Origin: Defluviitaleaceae bacterium
GTDB taxonomy: Bacteria > Bacillota > Clostridia > Lachnospirales > WQUN01
DNA length: 64,000 bases
NCBI GenBank assembly: GCA_009779755.1
Contig: WRDO01000011.1
Coordinates: 23,436 to 87,435, forward strand
Direction: 5' to 3'
This document shows, piece after piece, positions 32,884 through 42,258 of the stretch. Each line of letters opens with the position of its first letter. Position 1 is the first letter of the stretch. The position numbers were made by a program, and so were the translations under genes. A model generated the notes under the pieces. The model saw only the letters and a program-made list of their open reading frames with translations. It was not told where the DNA came from and did no database searches.

Positions 32884-33283
32884 TACGGATCCCTTGCACG
32901 ATATCCACCATTACAGCCCCACGTTTACCATCGCGCAATTATTAAAGTTCAGCGAGCGCAAGCACTTGGGCGTCACACGCCCCATGGTACAGAACTACAT
33001 ACGCGACGGATTGTTGCCCCCTCCCGCGAAAAGGTTGTATACGCACAAGCACCTTGCGGCGTTGGTGATAATCGCCAAGCTAAAGGCGGTATATGAAATA
33101 CCCGTGATCAAAACCGTACTTGCGCCGTATATGGACGGCGAGGGCTTGCCGCTGGACATCTACACCCGCTTGATGAACGCCGTAAGGCAGGCGGATAAGC
33201 AATGGGACGATTATGTAAACTTACAGGATAATCTGCCGCTTATGCTGCATGTGGCGAAGTTAAAAACGAAGATAAACGCATAA
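32876..33283 (+). CDS. DUF1836 domain protein, MerR-like HTH
   Basis: A 135-residue cytosolic protein. TIAQLLKFSERKHLGVTRPMVQNYIRDGLLPPPAKRLYTHKHL reads like the MerR-type winged helix of DUF1836 proteins (first 75 residues), then KLKAVYEIPVIKTVLAPYM and a helical tail. DUF1836 proteins are small presumed DNA-binding regulators common in Bacillota. ATG 32876 follows GAAGGAGCGAAATAC and overlaps the upstream gene by 8 bp. It is the last gene of the operon, followed by a palindrome and a terminator. Targets are unknown. Confidence 0.85.
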   Translation: MDNTDPLHDIHHYSPTFTIAQLLKFSERKHLGVTRPMVQNYIRDGLLPPPAKRLYTHKHLAALVIIAKLKAVYEIPVIKTVLAPYMDGEGLPLDIYTRLMNAVRQADKQWDDYVNLQDNLPLMLHVAKLKTKINA

Positions 33284-33343
33284 GCCGCGCTTAAAAAATC
33301 GGGAACCGACCGTTACCCGATTACGTTAAGCGCGGCGTTGGAA
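33284..33343. repeat. Imperfect palindrome; half of it repeats at 15.9 kb
   Basis: Starts at the base after the DUF1836 stop. Arms 33284-33293 and 33327-33336 (10 bp), extended by 33297-33303 and 33316-33322 (7 bp). The right half, 33315-33343, matches 15905-15933 at 28 of 29 positions. Confidence 0.75.
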
Positions 33344-33355
33344 TGTTTCTGTGTT

Positions 33356-33381
33356 ATCGCGGTTACCGCGATTATTTTTTT
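33356..33381 (+). terminator. Rho-independent terminator of the helicase-DUF1836 operon
   Basis: ATCGCGG (33356-33362) and CCGCGAT (33366-33372) with a 3-nt loop, followed by TATTTTTTT. It overlaps the ThuA-like stop codon on the opposite strand. Confidence 0.85.
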
Positions 33382-34088
33382 GGCGGGTTAAACGGTTGCT
33401 GCCCCGTGGTTATCGTGGGTTTGCACGTTGGTGCGGCCCATTTGACCCCGTTGATGATTATATTCCGTATTTCGGGCATGTCGTAGATGGGGAAATTCTC
33501 GTGACCGGGGGAGAAGAAAAATATCCTGCCCAGCCCGCGTGTAAAGGTACAGCCGCTGCGGAAAACCTCGCCGCCTTCGTACCAGCTGATAAAAAGCAGT
33601 TCGTCGGGCGCGGGGATGTGGAATTGTTCGCCGTACATTTCGGATTGGGGGATGTCGAAGAATTCGGGTACATTGGCGCATATGGGGTGCGCGGGTTCGA
33701 TACGCCATACGCGTTCGAGTTCGCCGACCTCGCGCCAGCGGAGCTTCCAAGGGTCCGCACCCACGAGGCGGTTAAAGATTTTGCTGGCGTGGGCGGAGTG
33801 GAGCAGCAATAACCCCATACCGTCAAGCACGCGCCGACGGATGCGCTCCACGATACCGTCGTCCACCATATGGTGATAACAATGCGCCCAATATACGAGC
33901 ACATCGGTATCGTTAAGGGTTTCTTCGGTCAAGCCGTGTTCGGGTTGGGGTTGGAGCGCGATACGTACCTCGCCGAATTCACCGCTTGCCTTTAGAAAAT
34001 TGGCGATCGCCGTATATATGCCTTGCGGGTACGGGCCGATCGGGCCTTCGGATTCGTCCCAAACGGTAACGTTTATTTTTTTGTCCAT
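33372..34088 (-). CDS. ThuA-like glutamine amidotransferase-fold protein (trehalose utilisation family)
   Basis: A 238-residue cytosolic protein of the ThuA family, class I amidotransferase-like fold, linked to sugar utilisation. Features: INVTVWDESEGPIGPYPQGIYTAI at the N-terminus, DVLVYWAHCYHH, GLLLLHSAHASKIFNRL, GEQFHIPAPDELLFISWYEGGEVFRSG and RIFFFSPGHENFPIYD. ATG 34088 follows AAAGGAGC. The longer frame start is not supported. It stands near a GH2 glycosidase, consistent with carbohydrate use. The reaction is unproven for the family. Confidence 0.85.
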   Translation of the reverse strand: MDKKINVTVWDESEGPIGPYPQGIYTAIANFLKASGEFGEVRIALQPQPEHGLTEETLNDTDVLVYWAHCYHHMVDDGIVERIRRRVLDGMGLLLLHSAHASKIFNRLVGADPWKLRWREVGELERVWRIEPAHPICANVPEFFDIPQSEMYGEQFHIPAPDELLFISWYEGGEVFRSGCTFTRGLGRIFFFSPGHENFPIYDMPEIRNIIINGVKWAAPTCKPTITTGQQPFNPPKK

Positions 34089-34125
34089 TTCATGCCGCTC
34101 CTTTAATGGGTTTGCGGCGATTATA

Positions 34126-34677
34126 TCATATCTTTTGTTTATATTCGTCACGGTTGATGGCGAATTCCAATCGATCCCGCATTTTACCGTCGAGGAACAT
34201 GGCAGCGGGTTTATCCGCTTCCTTACGGAACCCTGTTTTAGCCATCACCTTTTGCGTGGGGAGGTTATCCTTAAAGCAACCGGTGACGACACGTACGCAA
34301 TTATCCTGCATGAAAGCGAAATCCAATATCCGCTTTACCGCTTCGGTTATATAACCTTTATTTTGGTATTCCGCCCTGATAAACCAACCCATGGGGTCCG
34401 CTATTTTACCCAAGGGTGTCGTCCAAGGGATTTCATACCCCGCCGCGCCGATGAGCGTACCGCATCCCTTTAGGGTGACGGCGAAACGGCGGGCCTTTGC
34501 CGCCGCGTTTACGGCGATGGCGTCAAGAAGGCTCTTTCGGGCATCTTCGAGCGAATGGGTGACGATATCGTAAAGGTAGTACATGTTCTTTTCGTCGGAC
34601 AGTATCCGATGGTAGTCCGGCAAATCGGATTCCTTATAATCCCGCAAAATGAGCCGTTCGGTTTCGAGCGTAATCAT
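34126..34677 (-). CDS. GNAT acetyltransferase, RimJ/RimL type
   Basis: A 183-residue acetyltransferase. It starts MITLETERLILRDYKESD, typical of the RimJ/RimL group, has GWFIRAEYQNKGYITEAVKRIL for acetyl-CoA binding and TQKVMAKTGFRKE near the end. ATG 34677 overlaps the stop of the HTH-methyltransferase gene by 4 bp (ATGA), so it is translationally coupled and shares its regulation. The substrate may be a protein N-terminus or a small molecule such as a drug. Confidence 0.88.
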   Translation of the reverse strand: MITLETERLILRDYKESDLPDYHRILSDEKNMYYLYDIVTHSLEDARKSLLDAIAVNAAAKARRFAVTLKGCGTLIGAAGYEIPWTTPLGKIADPMGWFIRAEYQNKGYITEAVKRILDFAFMQDNCVRVVTGCFKDNLPTQKVMAKTGFRKEADKPAAMFLDGKMRDRLEFAINRDEYKQKI

Positions 34678-35492
34678 GCCAACCTCCGTGCGTAGATTTG
34701 GTTGAATGCATGGCCGTATCGATGCCCCGGCTTGCATTCGTCGATATATTCCGTAAAACCCTCCACCAGCCAATCGTGGTAGTACGTCAGGAGCTCGCCC
34801 GAACGCCACGGGTAGGACGGCACCCCGATATCGGGGATGGGGGCGGTAAAGGGTTTCATCACGCCTGCGCTAAACGCATTGATCCCGCCTGTGTTGGTAT
34901 GCTTGCGGTAATCCTCAATGATTTCGCCGCGCAGCTCGGGTTTGATGAATTGGAACACGCCCCGGGAATAAATGATGTCGTACATACGGTCCAGTCTGTA
35001 ATCGAAGATATCCGCGCGGAACGCGTTGACTGGGACGCGCGCCTTTTCCGCCAAACGTTTCGTCTTTTCGATACCGTTAACGGAAAGGTCGGTCGCGCTC
35101 ACCTCATAACCGCACCGCGCGAAAAAAACGGCGTCCCGCCCCTCGCCGCAAGCGATCTCCAACAGGCTCAAGCGATTACCGGGCGGCATGAGGGCAATAA
35201 CCCTCAAACATTCCGGCGAAGGGTTTACCCCGCCGTAATATTCCTCCCTGCCGTACATTTCATCGAGAAAACTTGCGGGCGGGTCAAACGCCCGATACCC
35301 CAGCAGCTTATCCACGCTGATGCGCAGGATTTCCGCCAAGCGGGGCAGCAAGGTGATGTCGGGCATGGCTTGTTCGGTTTCCCATTTGCTGACGGCTTGG
35401 AAAGTGACGTCAAGCATCTTGCCCAGTTCCTCTTGGGTGAGCTTAAGCTCCTTGCGGTAGCGTGCGATGTTGCCCGCGATTAAATTCTTCAT
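34674..35492 (-). CDS. XRE HTH-methyltransferase fusion protein
   Basis: A 272-residue protein. Residues 1-65 are a full XRE HTH (NIARYRKELKLTQEELGKM, TFQAVSKWETEQAMPD); residues about 95-272 are a class I SAM methyltransferase of TehB-like type with motif I LLEIACGEGRDAVFFARCGY, motif II ATDLSVNGI, then FRADIFDY and DIIYSRGVFQFI. Joining a repressor to an enzyme suggests self-regulated detoxification. ATG 35492 directly follows a hairpin and T-run; a palindrome covers its -10 element. It is coupled to the acetyltransferase gene. The methyl acceptor is unknown. Confidence 0.85.
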   Translation of the reverse strand: MKNLIAGNIARYRKELKLTQEELGKMLDVTFQAVSKWETEQAMPDITLLPRLAEILRISVDKLLGYRAFDPPASFLDEMYGREEYYGGVNPSPECLRVIALMPPGNRLSLLEIACGEGRDAVFFARCGYEVSATDLSVNGIEKTKRLAEKARVPVNAFRADIFDYRLDRMYDIIYSRGVFQFIKPELRGEIIEDYRKHTNTGGINAFSAGVMKPFTAPIPDIGVPSYPWRSGELLTYYHDWLVEGFTEYIDECKPGHRYGHAFNQIYARRLA

Positions 35493-35494
35493 AT

Positions 35495-35536
35495 AAAAAC
35501 CCCCGAACGTGATAAAACGATTATCACATTCGGGGG
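35495..35536 (-). terminator. Terminator-like hairpin immediately before the HTH-methyltransferase start
   Basis: A 37-bp palindrome (35500-35536, 16 of 17 arm positions pair) followed on the minus strand by five T (35499-35495). It would end transcripts from the upstream GH2 gene and lies 3 nt before the ATG. Confidence 0.7.
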
Positions 35537-35549
35537 CGTAATTAATCAA
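35509..35549 (-). promoter_or_regulatory. Promoter with operator over the -10, for HTH-methyltransferase
   Basis: Minus strand TTGATT (35549-35544), 18-nt spacer, extended -10 TGTGATAAT with GATAAT at 35525-35520. The dyad GTGATAA-N5-TTATCAC (35509-35527) covers the -10, placing a repressor site in the promoter. The autoregulation is inference. Confidence 0.6.
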
Positions 35550-35633
35550 TAACGTATTTTTTGAGTTTTTGTGAAATTCAACTTTTATGCGAAATTAATT
35601 TTCCCGTTAGTTAATAAATTGAATGAAACCAAT

Positions 35634-37364
35634 TCATTCTATAGCTGCTTTTTGTTCGTTTGCTGCTTTTATGCGCGCGTAAGTTTCATCGGAAAATTTC
35701 TTTTGGCGGTCGTAGGTAAACAAACCGTTCTTTTCCTGTTCTACATCGTAAAGCTGGGTGTAACAAAGGGCGCAAATACCTTCTGCGTTTATCAGCGTTT
35801 CGGTTAATCCTTTATAACGATCGGCGAATTCTTCTTCCGTTTTCGGTGCGTTACCGTAGCCCCAGCTATCCTTGTCCGCTTCGGGTGCCCAGCGCGCGCC
35901 GCCGTATTCGCTTACGAAATAGGGTTGGCCACCGAACCGTTGGCGATAGGAATGGGGGTCGTGAGCTTCGCCTTTTTTCAACCGGGCATAATGACCGCGG
36001 AATTTTTCTATATCCTGTTCATAATCGTGTACGTCGTACACGTCGGTAATGACATGATAATTGCCGGAGGTATCGATTACCGGGCGGGTTGCGTCAACGG
36101 CTTTGGTGGCGAGGTACACCATACGCAAAAGGTTGTCGTCCTGGCGTTTTCCGTTTTCGTCCCAGGTTTCGTTAAAGGGACACCAACCGATTAGCGCGGG
36201 ATGGTTAAAATCCCGTTCAACGATTTCCAGCCATTCGGGCAGGAACTGGGCGATATTTGCCGTGGTGGAATGGTCGAAGCCCCAATTGGCGTATTCGCCC
36301 CATACCAAATAACCCAACCTGTCGGCATGGTAGAGGAACCGTTCCTCAAAGGCCTTTTCATGCAAACGCGCGCCGTTGAAACCGATTGACATAGATAGTT
36401 CGATGTCCTCAATTAACGCCGCGTCGCTTGGAGCGGTGTAGATGCCGTCGGGATAAAAACCTTGGTCCAGCACCAGCCGTTGGAACACGGGACGGCCGTT
36501 CAAACACATGGCACCGTCATGTAGGGTAATGATGCGCAAGCCGAAATAACTTGATACTTTGTCGATTTGCTCGTTTTCATGGATAAGCCGTAACTGTAAA
36601 TCATACAGGTGCGGATTCCCGATATCCCACAAATGAACATTCGACAGGGGAAGGGTTTCGGTTGCATACTCCCCGTCTACCGGTGTTAAACGTTCGCACA
36701 CGGTTTTTCCGTTAAATGATGCCGTCGATTGAATCGAAAAACCGTGTACCGGCCGGGAAAGCCAATACGCCAAAGTAACTGACCCTGCGGTGGCGTTGGG
36801 GTATACGCGGAGCTTCTTTATATATACCTTCGGAACAAATTCCAGCCAAACGGTCTGCCAAATGCCTGTGGTGCGGGTATAGTGGCAGCCGTGGGAATGA
36901 TATAAACCGGATTGTTTGCCGCTTGGTTGTTTGCCGCTGCGGGTGTCGTCGCGGGCGTATACTACAAAAATATTTTCACCGGATTGCAAAAATTTACCGA
37001 TTTCAAATGAAAAAGAAGCATAACCGCCGATATGGCGACCCGCTTCTTTTCCGTTTACATACACAACGGTTTCGTAATCCACCGCTCCGAAGTGTAATAA
37101 CACTTCCCCCATCAGTTGGTCTTGGGTAAGGGTCACCGTACGCCTGTACCACACCGCGGGGATAAAATCCGTATACCCGATACCGGAAAGTCTGCTTTCA
37201 GGGCAAAAGGGTACGGTTATCTTGTGGGTATATTCCCCGTTTTCGTAAAATTTACGGTCAAGCCCGCTTACCGAGAAATCAAAGGCGAAATCCCATTGGC
37301 CGTTTAAATTAAGCCAACTGTCCCGTACGAATTGCGGTCGCGGATGTTCACTGCGCGGAATCAT
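35634..37364 (-). CDS. Glycoside hydrolase family 2 (beta-glucuronidase/beta-galactosidase type)
   Basis: A 576-residue cytosolic GH2 enzyme. N-terminal sugar-binding jelly roll (PRPQFVRDSWLNLNGQWDFAFD, VWYRRTVTL, GAVDYETVVYVNGKEAGRHIGGY), immunoglobulin-like middle, then a TIM barrel with acid/base Glu in GWCPFNETWDENG and nucleophile Glu in FVSEYGGARW. No signal peptide. ATG 37364 follows GGGAGGTGGAGCC. Size fits short GH2 enzymes. Followed by a terminator hairpin and the HTH-methyltransferase; divergent from the ABC exporter. The exact sugar is not decided. Confidence 0.92.
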   Translation of the reverse strand: MIPRSEHPRPQFVRDSWLNLNGQWDFAFDFSVSGLDRKFYENGEYTHKITVPFCPESRLSGIGYTDFIPAVWYRRTVTLTQDQLMGEVLLHFGAVDYETVVYVNGKEAGRHIGGYASFSFEIGKFLQSGENIFVVYARDDTRSGKQPSGKQSGLYHSHGCHYTRTTGIWQTVWLEFVPKVYIKKLRVYPNATAGSVTLAYWLSRPVHGFSIQSTASFNGKTVCERLTPVDGEYATETLPLSNVHLWDIGNPHLYDLQLRLIHENEQIDKVSSYFGLRIITLHDGAMCLNGRPVFQRLVLDQGFYPDGIYTAPSDAALIEDIELSMSIGFNGARLHEKAFEERFLYHADRLGYLVWGEYANWGFDHSTTANIAQFLPEWLEIVERDFNHPALIGWCPFNETWDENGKRQDDNLLRMVYLATKAVDATRPVIDTSGNYHVITDVYDVHDYEQDIEKFRGHYARLKKGEAHDPHSYRQRFGGQPYFVSEYGGARWAPEADKDSWGYGNAPKTEEEFADRYKGLTETLINAEGICALCYTQLYDVEQEKNGLFTYDRQKKFSDETYARIKAANEQKAAIE

Positions 37365-37520
37365 GGCTCCACCTCCCATACATTGTTGTATCTAAGTATT
37401 GTAAAACCATATCGCACCTCCGGGTTTTTATTGTACCACAAATACGAATCTCATAAAAAATATGATATGATTTATGCACAAAGTCAAATAAATTACAAAA
37501 GGAATATAAGGAGCGTATTT

Positions 37521-38213
37521 ATGTCTATTCTAACCACGCAAAACTTAAAAAAACACTACATCACAGAATCCAATACCGTACGTGCATTGGATGGTGTGAG
37601 CATTAAAATCACAGCGGGGGAGTTTGTAGCCGTAGTGGGTACGTCGGGTTCGGGTAAAAGCACGTTGCTGCATATGCTCGGCGGGTTGGATAAACCCACG
37701 GAAGGTTCGGTAACCATCGAAGGTAACGAGCTTTTTGACATGAATGAAAACGAACTGACAAAATTCCGCCGCCGTCACATTGGCTTTGTGTTTCAAAGCT
37801 ACAATCTTGTTCCTATACTGAGTGTGTACGAAAACATAGCATTACCCATAGAACTCGACAAAGGCAAGCCCGACCAATCATTCATAGACGAGTTGCTTGG
37901 TGTGCTTGGCATTGCCGATAAAAAATATGCCATGCCCAACCAATTATCGGGTGGGCAGCAACAGCGCGTAGCCATTGCCCGTGCGCTGGCCGCCAAGCCA
38001 TCGGTTATTTTGGCTGACGAACCAACAGGAAACTTGGACAGTCGTACCGGCCGTGATGTATTGGACTTATTGAAATCAACATCTATACGCTTTAACCAAA
38101 ACATGGTTGTTATTACGCACAACGAAAACATCAGCCGATTTGCCGACAGGGTTATCCATATCGAAGACGGAAAAATTATTGATAACCCCGAGGGTAACGA
38201 AGATGAAAGATAA
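37521..38213 (+). CDS. ABC transporter ATP-binding protein, MacB/LolD type
   Basis: A 230-residue ATPase of the MacB/FtsE-like family that powers a mechanotransmission or export complex. Walker [12 protein letters not shown]-loop FVFQSYNL, signature [16 protein letters not shown], Walker [14 protein letters not shown]-loop ITHNEN. It begins with [13 protein letters not shown] and has the [20 protein letters not shown] segment typical of the group. AAGGAG precedes ATG 37521. It overlaps the permease gene by 11 bp. Confidence 0.95.
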   Translation: MSILTTQNLKKHYITESNTVRALDGVSIKITAGEFVAVVGTSGSGKSTLLHMLGGLDKPTEGSVTIEGNELFDMNENELTKFRRRHIGFVFQSYNLVPILSVYENIALPIELDKGKPDQSFIDELLGVLGIADKKYAMPNQLSGGQQQRVAIARALAAKPSVILADEPTGNLDSRTGRDVLDLLKSTSIRFNQNMVVITHNENISRFADRVIHIEDGKIIDNPEGNEDER

Positions 38214-40740
38214 AAGGACATCCCTTTCATTCCGTATATTTAGAGCCAATATCAAACGGAATGCGCTTATTTTCGTTGCAATATTGCTGACCACTTTTAT
38301 GATTGCATCCTCGCTAAGCGTGGCAATGAGTTTTTTGGCAACACTTGATTTGCAAAACGTACAGCGCAGAGGAACAGCGTCGCACGTACAAATGATGAAT
38401 GTTTCCGAACGTGCCGTTGCACAGTTACAAGACATGGATTTTATTGCATCGGTTGGCGTGGCAAGACGCGCCGCGGATGTCGTATTCTTTGCCGACGAAT
38501 TTTCGATGGTATATTACGATGAAACGTATTGGCAATATCACAAGCTGCCCGCTTTGCTTGACGTGCAAGGGCGGCTTCCGCAAGCGGTAAATGAAATCAT
38601 GTTGTCGCGCCGGTTTTTGTTTCAATTGGGGATAACCGAGCCGGTTTTGGGCATGAACGTAACCATACACTTTTCGACGGCGGACGGACAAGGACATCGT
38701 GCGCCGTTTATTTTATCCGGTTATTACAGCAGTTTTGAGGAAGCATCATGGCATGAACCTTTAGGCGTACCCGTTTCGGCGGATTTTTTTTATACATTGG
38801 GAAATTCCGCTATTGCTACCGCACGCGCCGGTATTATATTTCAAAATGACCGAAACATACCGCAAAGCATATCGCAAATGCAAAACGCGCTGTATCGCCC
38901 GTTTTCTTTGTACCGGCCCTCTGATTTTAACGCGGATTCACCCGCGGCATTGATGGCTGTTATCGCCGTGTTAATCGCGCTGTTGATGGTCACAGGATTT
39001 TTATTGATTTACAATATAATGAATATCTCCGTAGCAAACGATATCCGCCTGTATGGCTTGTTAAAAAGTTTAGGCACAACACCCATACAAATATACGGCA
39101 TCGTGATTATGCAGGCAGTTATATTGTGCGTTGTGGCTGTGCCGTTAGGTTTGGGGTTGGCTGCGGTATTGTCGTGGGTGTTTGTACCCATGGTTTTGCA
39201 AATTCTCGCTGTGCAAATGACTTTGGTTGTGTCGTTATCCCCCGTTATTTTCATAGGTGCGGCAACCTTAACGACAGTAACCACGCTGTTGGGTTCGCTT
39301 TCCCCCGCAAAAAAAGCCGCGCGAATTTCTCCGATAGAAGCCACACGCTATACCGAACAGGAATTAAATAAAAAACGCGGTTTGTTCCCTACAAGGGGCA
39401 GACCTTTTTTGTTGGCGTTGCGCAACATTTTTTTCCGTAATAAAAAACGCATGACAACGGTTTTTTTCAGCTTGTTTTTCAGCAGCGTGTTATTTATGAC
39501 CGTGGCGATTATTTCATTAAGCATGGATGCAGAACAATACCTTGGCGGAATATTTGAAGAAAATAATTTTAGCCTGCGGCATTGGCCGAGGGGCCCCCAA
39601 GTTGTTGAAGCAGTCGATTCATCCGTTACATTTAACGAACCCGTGCGAAAAATTGACGAAGCGTATTTACACCGCTTGGCATTATTACCGGGATTTTTAT
39701 CCATGCGCTATATCACAAGAGCGGGTGGGTTCCTCACGTATACCGATGAATTTTTGCCTTATGTACGCGCCGCACAGGGTTTTCACCGGTTATTTATTAC
39801 CGACGCGGACGGCACCTCAAGACCGGCCACCGAGAGGGAACACGCGGAACATTTTGCGCATATGACGGCACCGGATTTCCTGCGCCGCCATTTTATTACG
39901 TCTGTATACGGCGTTTGCGTACATGAGGTTTATGTGGTGAGGCATATTTTTGACCCGCCCATCGACATGGATGCTTTTGCGCGGGGTGAAACGGCGTTGT
40001 TTTCATCCAACAGAGCCCCGCACCTGCTGGCGGATATTAAGAATATTGAACTGGAATTATCGGGGGGTGTGTTCAATTTTGAAATGGCGGGGGTTACTAC
40101 CCGTATGTTTGGCGATATACGGAACTTCGCCTTTGGCGACGCGCCCGCGATTATTGTGGCAAAACCTTTCCTGGAAGCGCACGCCATGACTTTCGTGTAC
40201 CAAGTGGACATTCGGGTAAATGAAGCATACGAGCCTTTGGCGCTGATGGAATTGGAAACCTTAACCGAACATGATGCGGAAATTTTATTCGGCGCACGGC
40301 TGATAGAACGGGTTGGCGTACAAAGTATGCAATTGCTCTTTTGGGCGATTGGCGGGTCGGTGGCGGGGGTAATCGGTTTGACCGGCTTGCTTAATTTCAT
40401 CAATGTGATGTCGGTAGGTATTATGTCACGTAAAAGGGAATTAGCCGCAATGGAGAGCATCGGTATGACCCGCAAACAAGTACGGGATATGCTTGTTTTT
40501 GAGGGAGCCCTATATGCAATGGTTGTGCTTACGGCGGCGGCGGTGCCGGGTAATTTAATCGCGATTAATTTATTTAACCTTATTTACAATCTTGACGGGA
40601 CAAATGTGTTTAACTTCCGATACCCCTTTATTCTTTTCATATTGGTTGCGTTGTTAATATTGGCGGTGTGTTTGTTTACCCCTTTGATAACGTATCGCAT
40701 GATTAACAAATCGACCATTGTTGAACGATTGCGGGAGTAA
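38203..40740 (+). CDS. ABC transporter permease, FtsX/MacB domain, large two-module form
   Basis: An 845-residue membrane protein. A TM helix near residue 20 ([18 protein letters not shown]) is followed by an extracytoplasmic loop, three TM helices around residues 250-390, a second loop and three more at the C-terminus (including a [13 protein letters not shown] cytosolic linker). FtsX-type sequences [18 protein letters not shown] and [21 protein letters not shown] mark both modules. ATG 38203 lies inside the end of the ATPase gene (GAGGG upstream). Together they form a complete exporter of the BceAB/YtrF-like class, often for antimicrobial peptide resistance; no two-component pair is adjacent. 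Confidence 0.92.
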   Translation: MKDKRTSLSFRIFRANIKRNALIFVAILLTTFMIASSLSVAMSFLATLDLQNVQRRGTASHVQMMNVSERAVAQLQDMDFIASVGVARRAADVVFFADEFSMVYYDETYWQYHKLPALLDVQGRLPQAVNEIMLSRRFLFQLGITEPVLGMNVTIHFSTADGQGHRAPFILSGYYSSFEEASWHEPLGVPVSADFFYTLGNSAIATARAGIIFQNDRNIPQSISQMQNALYRPFSLYRPSDFNADSPAALMAVIAVLIALLMVTGFLLIYNIMNISVANDIRLYGLLKSLGTTPIQIYGIVIMQAVILCVVAVPLGLGLAAVLSWVFVPMVLQILAVQMTLVVSLSPVIFIGAATLTTVTTLLGSLSPAKKAARISPIEATRYTEQELNKKRGLFPTRGRPFLLALRNIFFRNKKRMTTVFFSLFFSSVLFMTVAIISLSMDAEQYLGGIFEENNFSLRHWPRGPQVVEAVDSSVTFNEPVRKIDEAYLHRLALLPGFLSMRYITRAGGFLTYTDEFLPYVRAAQGFHRLFITDADGTSRPATEREHAEHFAHMTAPDFLRRHFITSVYGVCVHEVYVVRHIFDPPIDMDAFARGETALFSSNRAPHLLADIKNIELELSGGVFNFEMAGVTTRMFGDIRNFAFGDAPAIIVAKPFLEAHAMTFVYQVDIRVNEAYEPLALMELETLTEHDAEILFGARLIERVGVQSMQLLFWAIGGSVAGVIGLTGLLNFINVMSVGIMSRKRELAAMESIGMTRKQVRDMLVFEGALYAMVVLTAAAVPGNLIAINLFNLIYNLDGTNVFNFRYPFILFILVALLILAVCLFTPLITYRMINKSTIVERLRE

Positions 40741-40788
40741 ATTTTACGTCAAGTGAGATGGATATTATTCGCTGAAAGGGTATGTTTT

Positions 40789-41247
40789 CTACGCAAACGC
40801 CGTAAACGCTTCGCCGAAGGACATTGGCGGCGGTTCGTCTTCCTGCGTGTCCTCGGGCCGGCTGCGGCTTACAGTGGTGGATGTGCCACCCGATACGTAT
40901 ACGCGGCCGCATTCCGCGCATTGGCTGGTGTGGAGTTGGATATGACCGTCGATAACCTCCCGACCCCTTGATTCGGCGTGTGCGCGGTCGCGGAATTGGT
41001 GCTCTGTTTCATGGTTACGGACTTCGGCTGCCGCGTTGTCGGGATGGATATGCGTGGGCGACTGCATACTGACCCCGCCGTCCGAGGATTGGTCCTGATA
41101 CCTGCGGGAGCTGCACGTCACGCATTCGACGGCATCGGCTTGGTGCGTTTTGATTTCCTCAAATTCCACCGGGATTTCTGCTTTGTCGGGTTGCATCGAC
41201 GCGGAATATTCCGGGATGTATACGGGCATTGCAGGCATGATACGCAT
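40789..41247 (-). CDS. Small zinc-ribbon/His-rich protein of a conserved clostridial family
   Basis: A 152-residue protein. C-V-T-C-S-S-R-R-Y-Q-D-Q-S-S-D pattern near residue 43, NHETEHQFRDRAHAES near residue 80 (metal-binding HExxEH-like arrangement reduced to HETEH) and QCAECGRVYVSGGT with a second Cys pair near residue 112. This matches a small family seen in many clostridia and sometimes annotated as putative metalloprotease-like. ATG 41247 follows AAAGGAGCG. It converges with the permease gene and is divergent from the ABC importer. Activity is unknown. Confidence 0.75.
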   Translation of the reverse strand: MRIMPAMPVYIPEYSASMQPDKAEIPVEFEEIKTHQADAVECVTCSSRRYQDQSSDGGVSMQSPTHIHPDNAAAEVRNHETEHQFRDRAHAESRGREVIDGHIQLHTSQCAECGRVYVSGGTSTTVSRSRPEDTQEDEPPPMSFGEAFTAFA

Positions 41248-41304
41248 GGGACGCTCCTTTATGTTATTATGATTGCAAGTATTTTAAAATTCCAAGGGGG
41301 AAGC

Positions 41305-42258
41305 ATGAAACGTATATCTCTGCTCCTATTATCTTTATCGGCGATTTTTCTTTTTTCCGCCTGCGGACGCACGCAAAACCCGACGGACGATATCACCGTA
41401 CGCGTGGCCGCGTTACGCGGACCCACGGCGATAGGCCTTCTTCACATGATGGAAACAACCGAACACGAATTCGAATTGCTGGGTGCGCCGATTGAAGTCG
41501 CACCCCTTTTGGCGCTTGGCCAAGTGGATGTGGCCGCGGTGCCGTCGCACCTTGCATCGGTGTTTTACAACCAAATGGAGGGCTCGGTACAGGCGCTGGC
41601 GGTCGTCACATTAGGTGTTTTGCACATCGTGGATATGACAGGGGAAGTCCAAACCGTTTCCGACTTGGCCGGGCGTACGATATATTCCATCGAAGGCGCG
41701 ACGCCGGAATTCGCACTTAATTACGTACTCAGGCATAACGGTTTGATCCCCGGGGAGGATGTTTTCGTCGAATTCTATTCCGAACCGACGATGGTAGCCG
41801 CCGCCCTTGAAACGGGCTTGGCGGAAATCGCGCTCCTGCCCGAACCCTTCGTCAGTACGGTGTTGGCCCGCATCGACGGCTTACGCCTCGCGTTGGATTT
41901 GACCGAAGAATGGAACCGCGTGCAGCCCGATTACGGCTTGATTATGAGTGTGGTCATCGCACGAAGGGATTTCTTGGAAAAGAATCCCGCCGTGGTCGCC
42001 GCTTTTATGGAAGAATACGCCCGCAGCATCGCGTACATGACAAGCGGAACGGCGGAAGCCGCGCAACTGGCCGTGGATTACGGCTTGGTCCCCAATATTA
42101 ACGTCGCGTTACAAGCCCTGCCCCGTACGCACATGGTTTTTATAAACGGTGAAACCATGAAGCGTAACCTTTTGGGCTTTTACCGCGTATTGTACGACGA
42201 AAACCCCGCATCCATAGGAGGCAGGTTACCCGATGAAGATTTCTTCTTCATACCGTAG
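41305..42258 (+). CDS. ABC transporter substrate-binding lipoprotein (NMT1/SsuA type)
   Basis: A 317-residue extracytoplasmic lipoprotein: signal MKRISLLLLSLSAIFLFSAC with a lipobox Cys at residue 20, followed by two lobes of the SsuA/ThiY type (TVRVAALRGPTAIGLLHMM, VDVAAVPSHLASVFYNQ, DLAGRTIYSIEGATPEFAL, LAEIALLPEPFVS). The family binds nitrate, sulfonates, taurine or pyrimidine precursors of thiamine. RBS AAGGGGGAAGC. It overlaps the permease gene by 26 bp. No TPP riboswitch is seen upstream, so the ligand is open. Confidence 0.9.
   Translation: MKRISLLLLSLSAIFLFSACGRTQNPTDDITVRVAALRGPTAIGLLHMMETTEHEFELLGAPIEVAPLLALGQVDVAAVPSHLASVFYNQMEGSVQALAVVTLGVLHIVDMTGEVQTVSDLAGRTIYSIEGATPEFALNYVLRHNGLIPGEDVFVEFYSEPTMVAAALETGLAEIALLPEPFVSTVLARIDGLRLALDLTEEWNRVQPDYGLIMSVVIARRDFLEKNPAVVAAFMEEYARSIAYMTSGTAEAAQLAVDYGLVPNINVALQALPRTHMVFINGETMKRNLLGFYRVLYDENPASIGGRLPDEDFFFIP

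Noticed and set aside
41248..41304. TPP riboswitch upstream of the NMT1-type importer
   Set aside because: The gap is only 57 bp and lacks the conserved CTGAGA and related elements.
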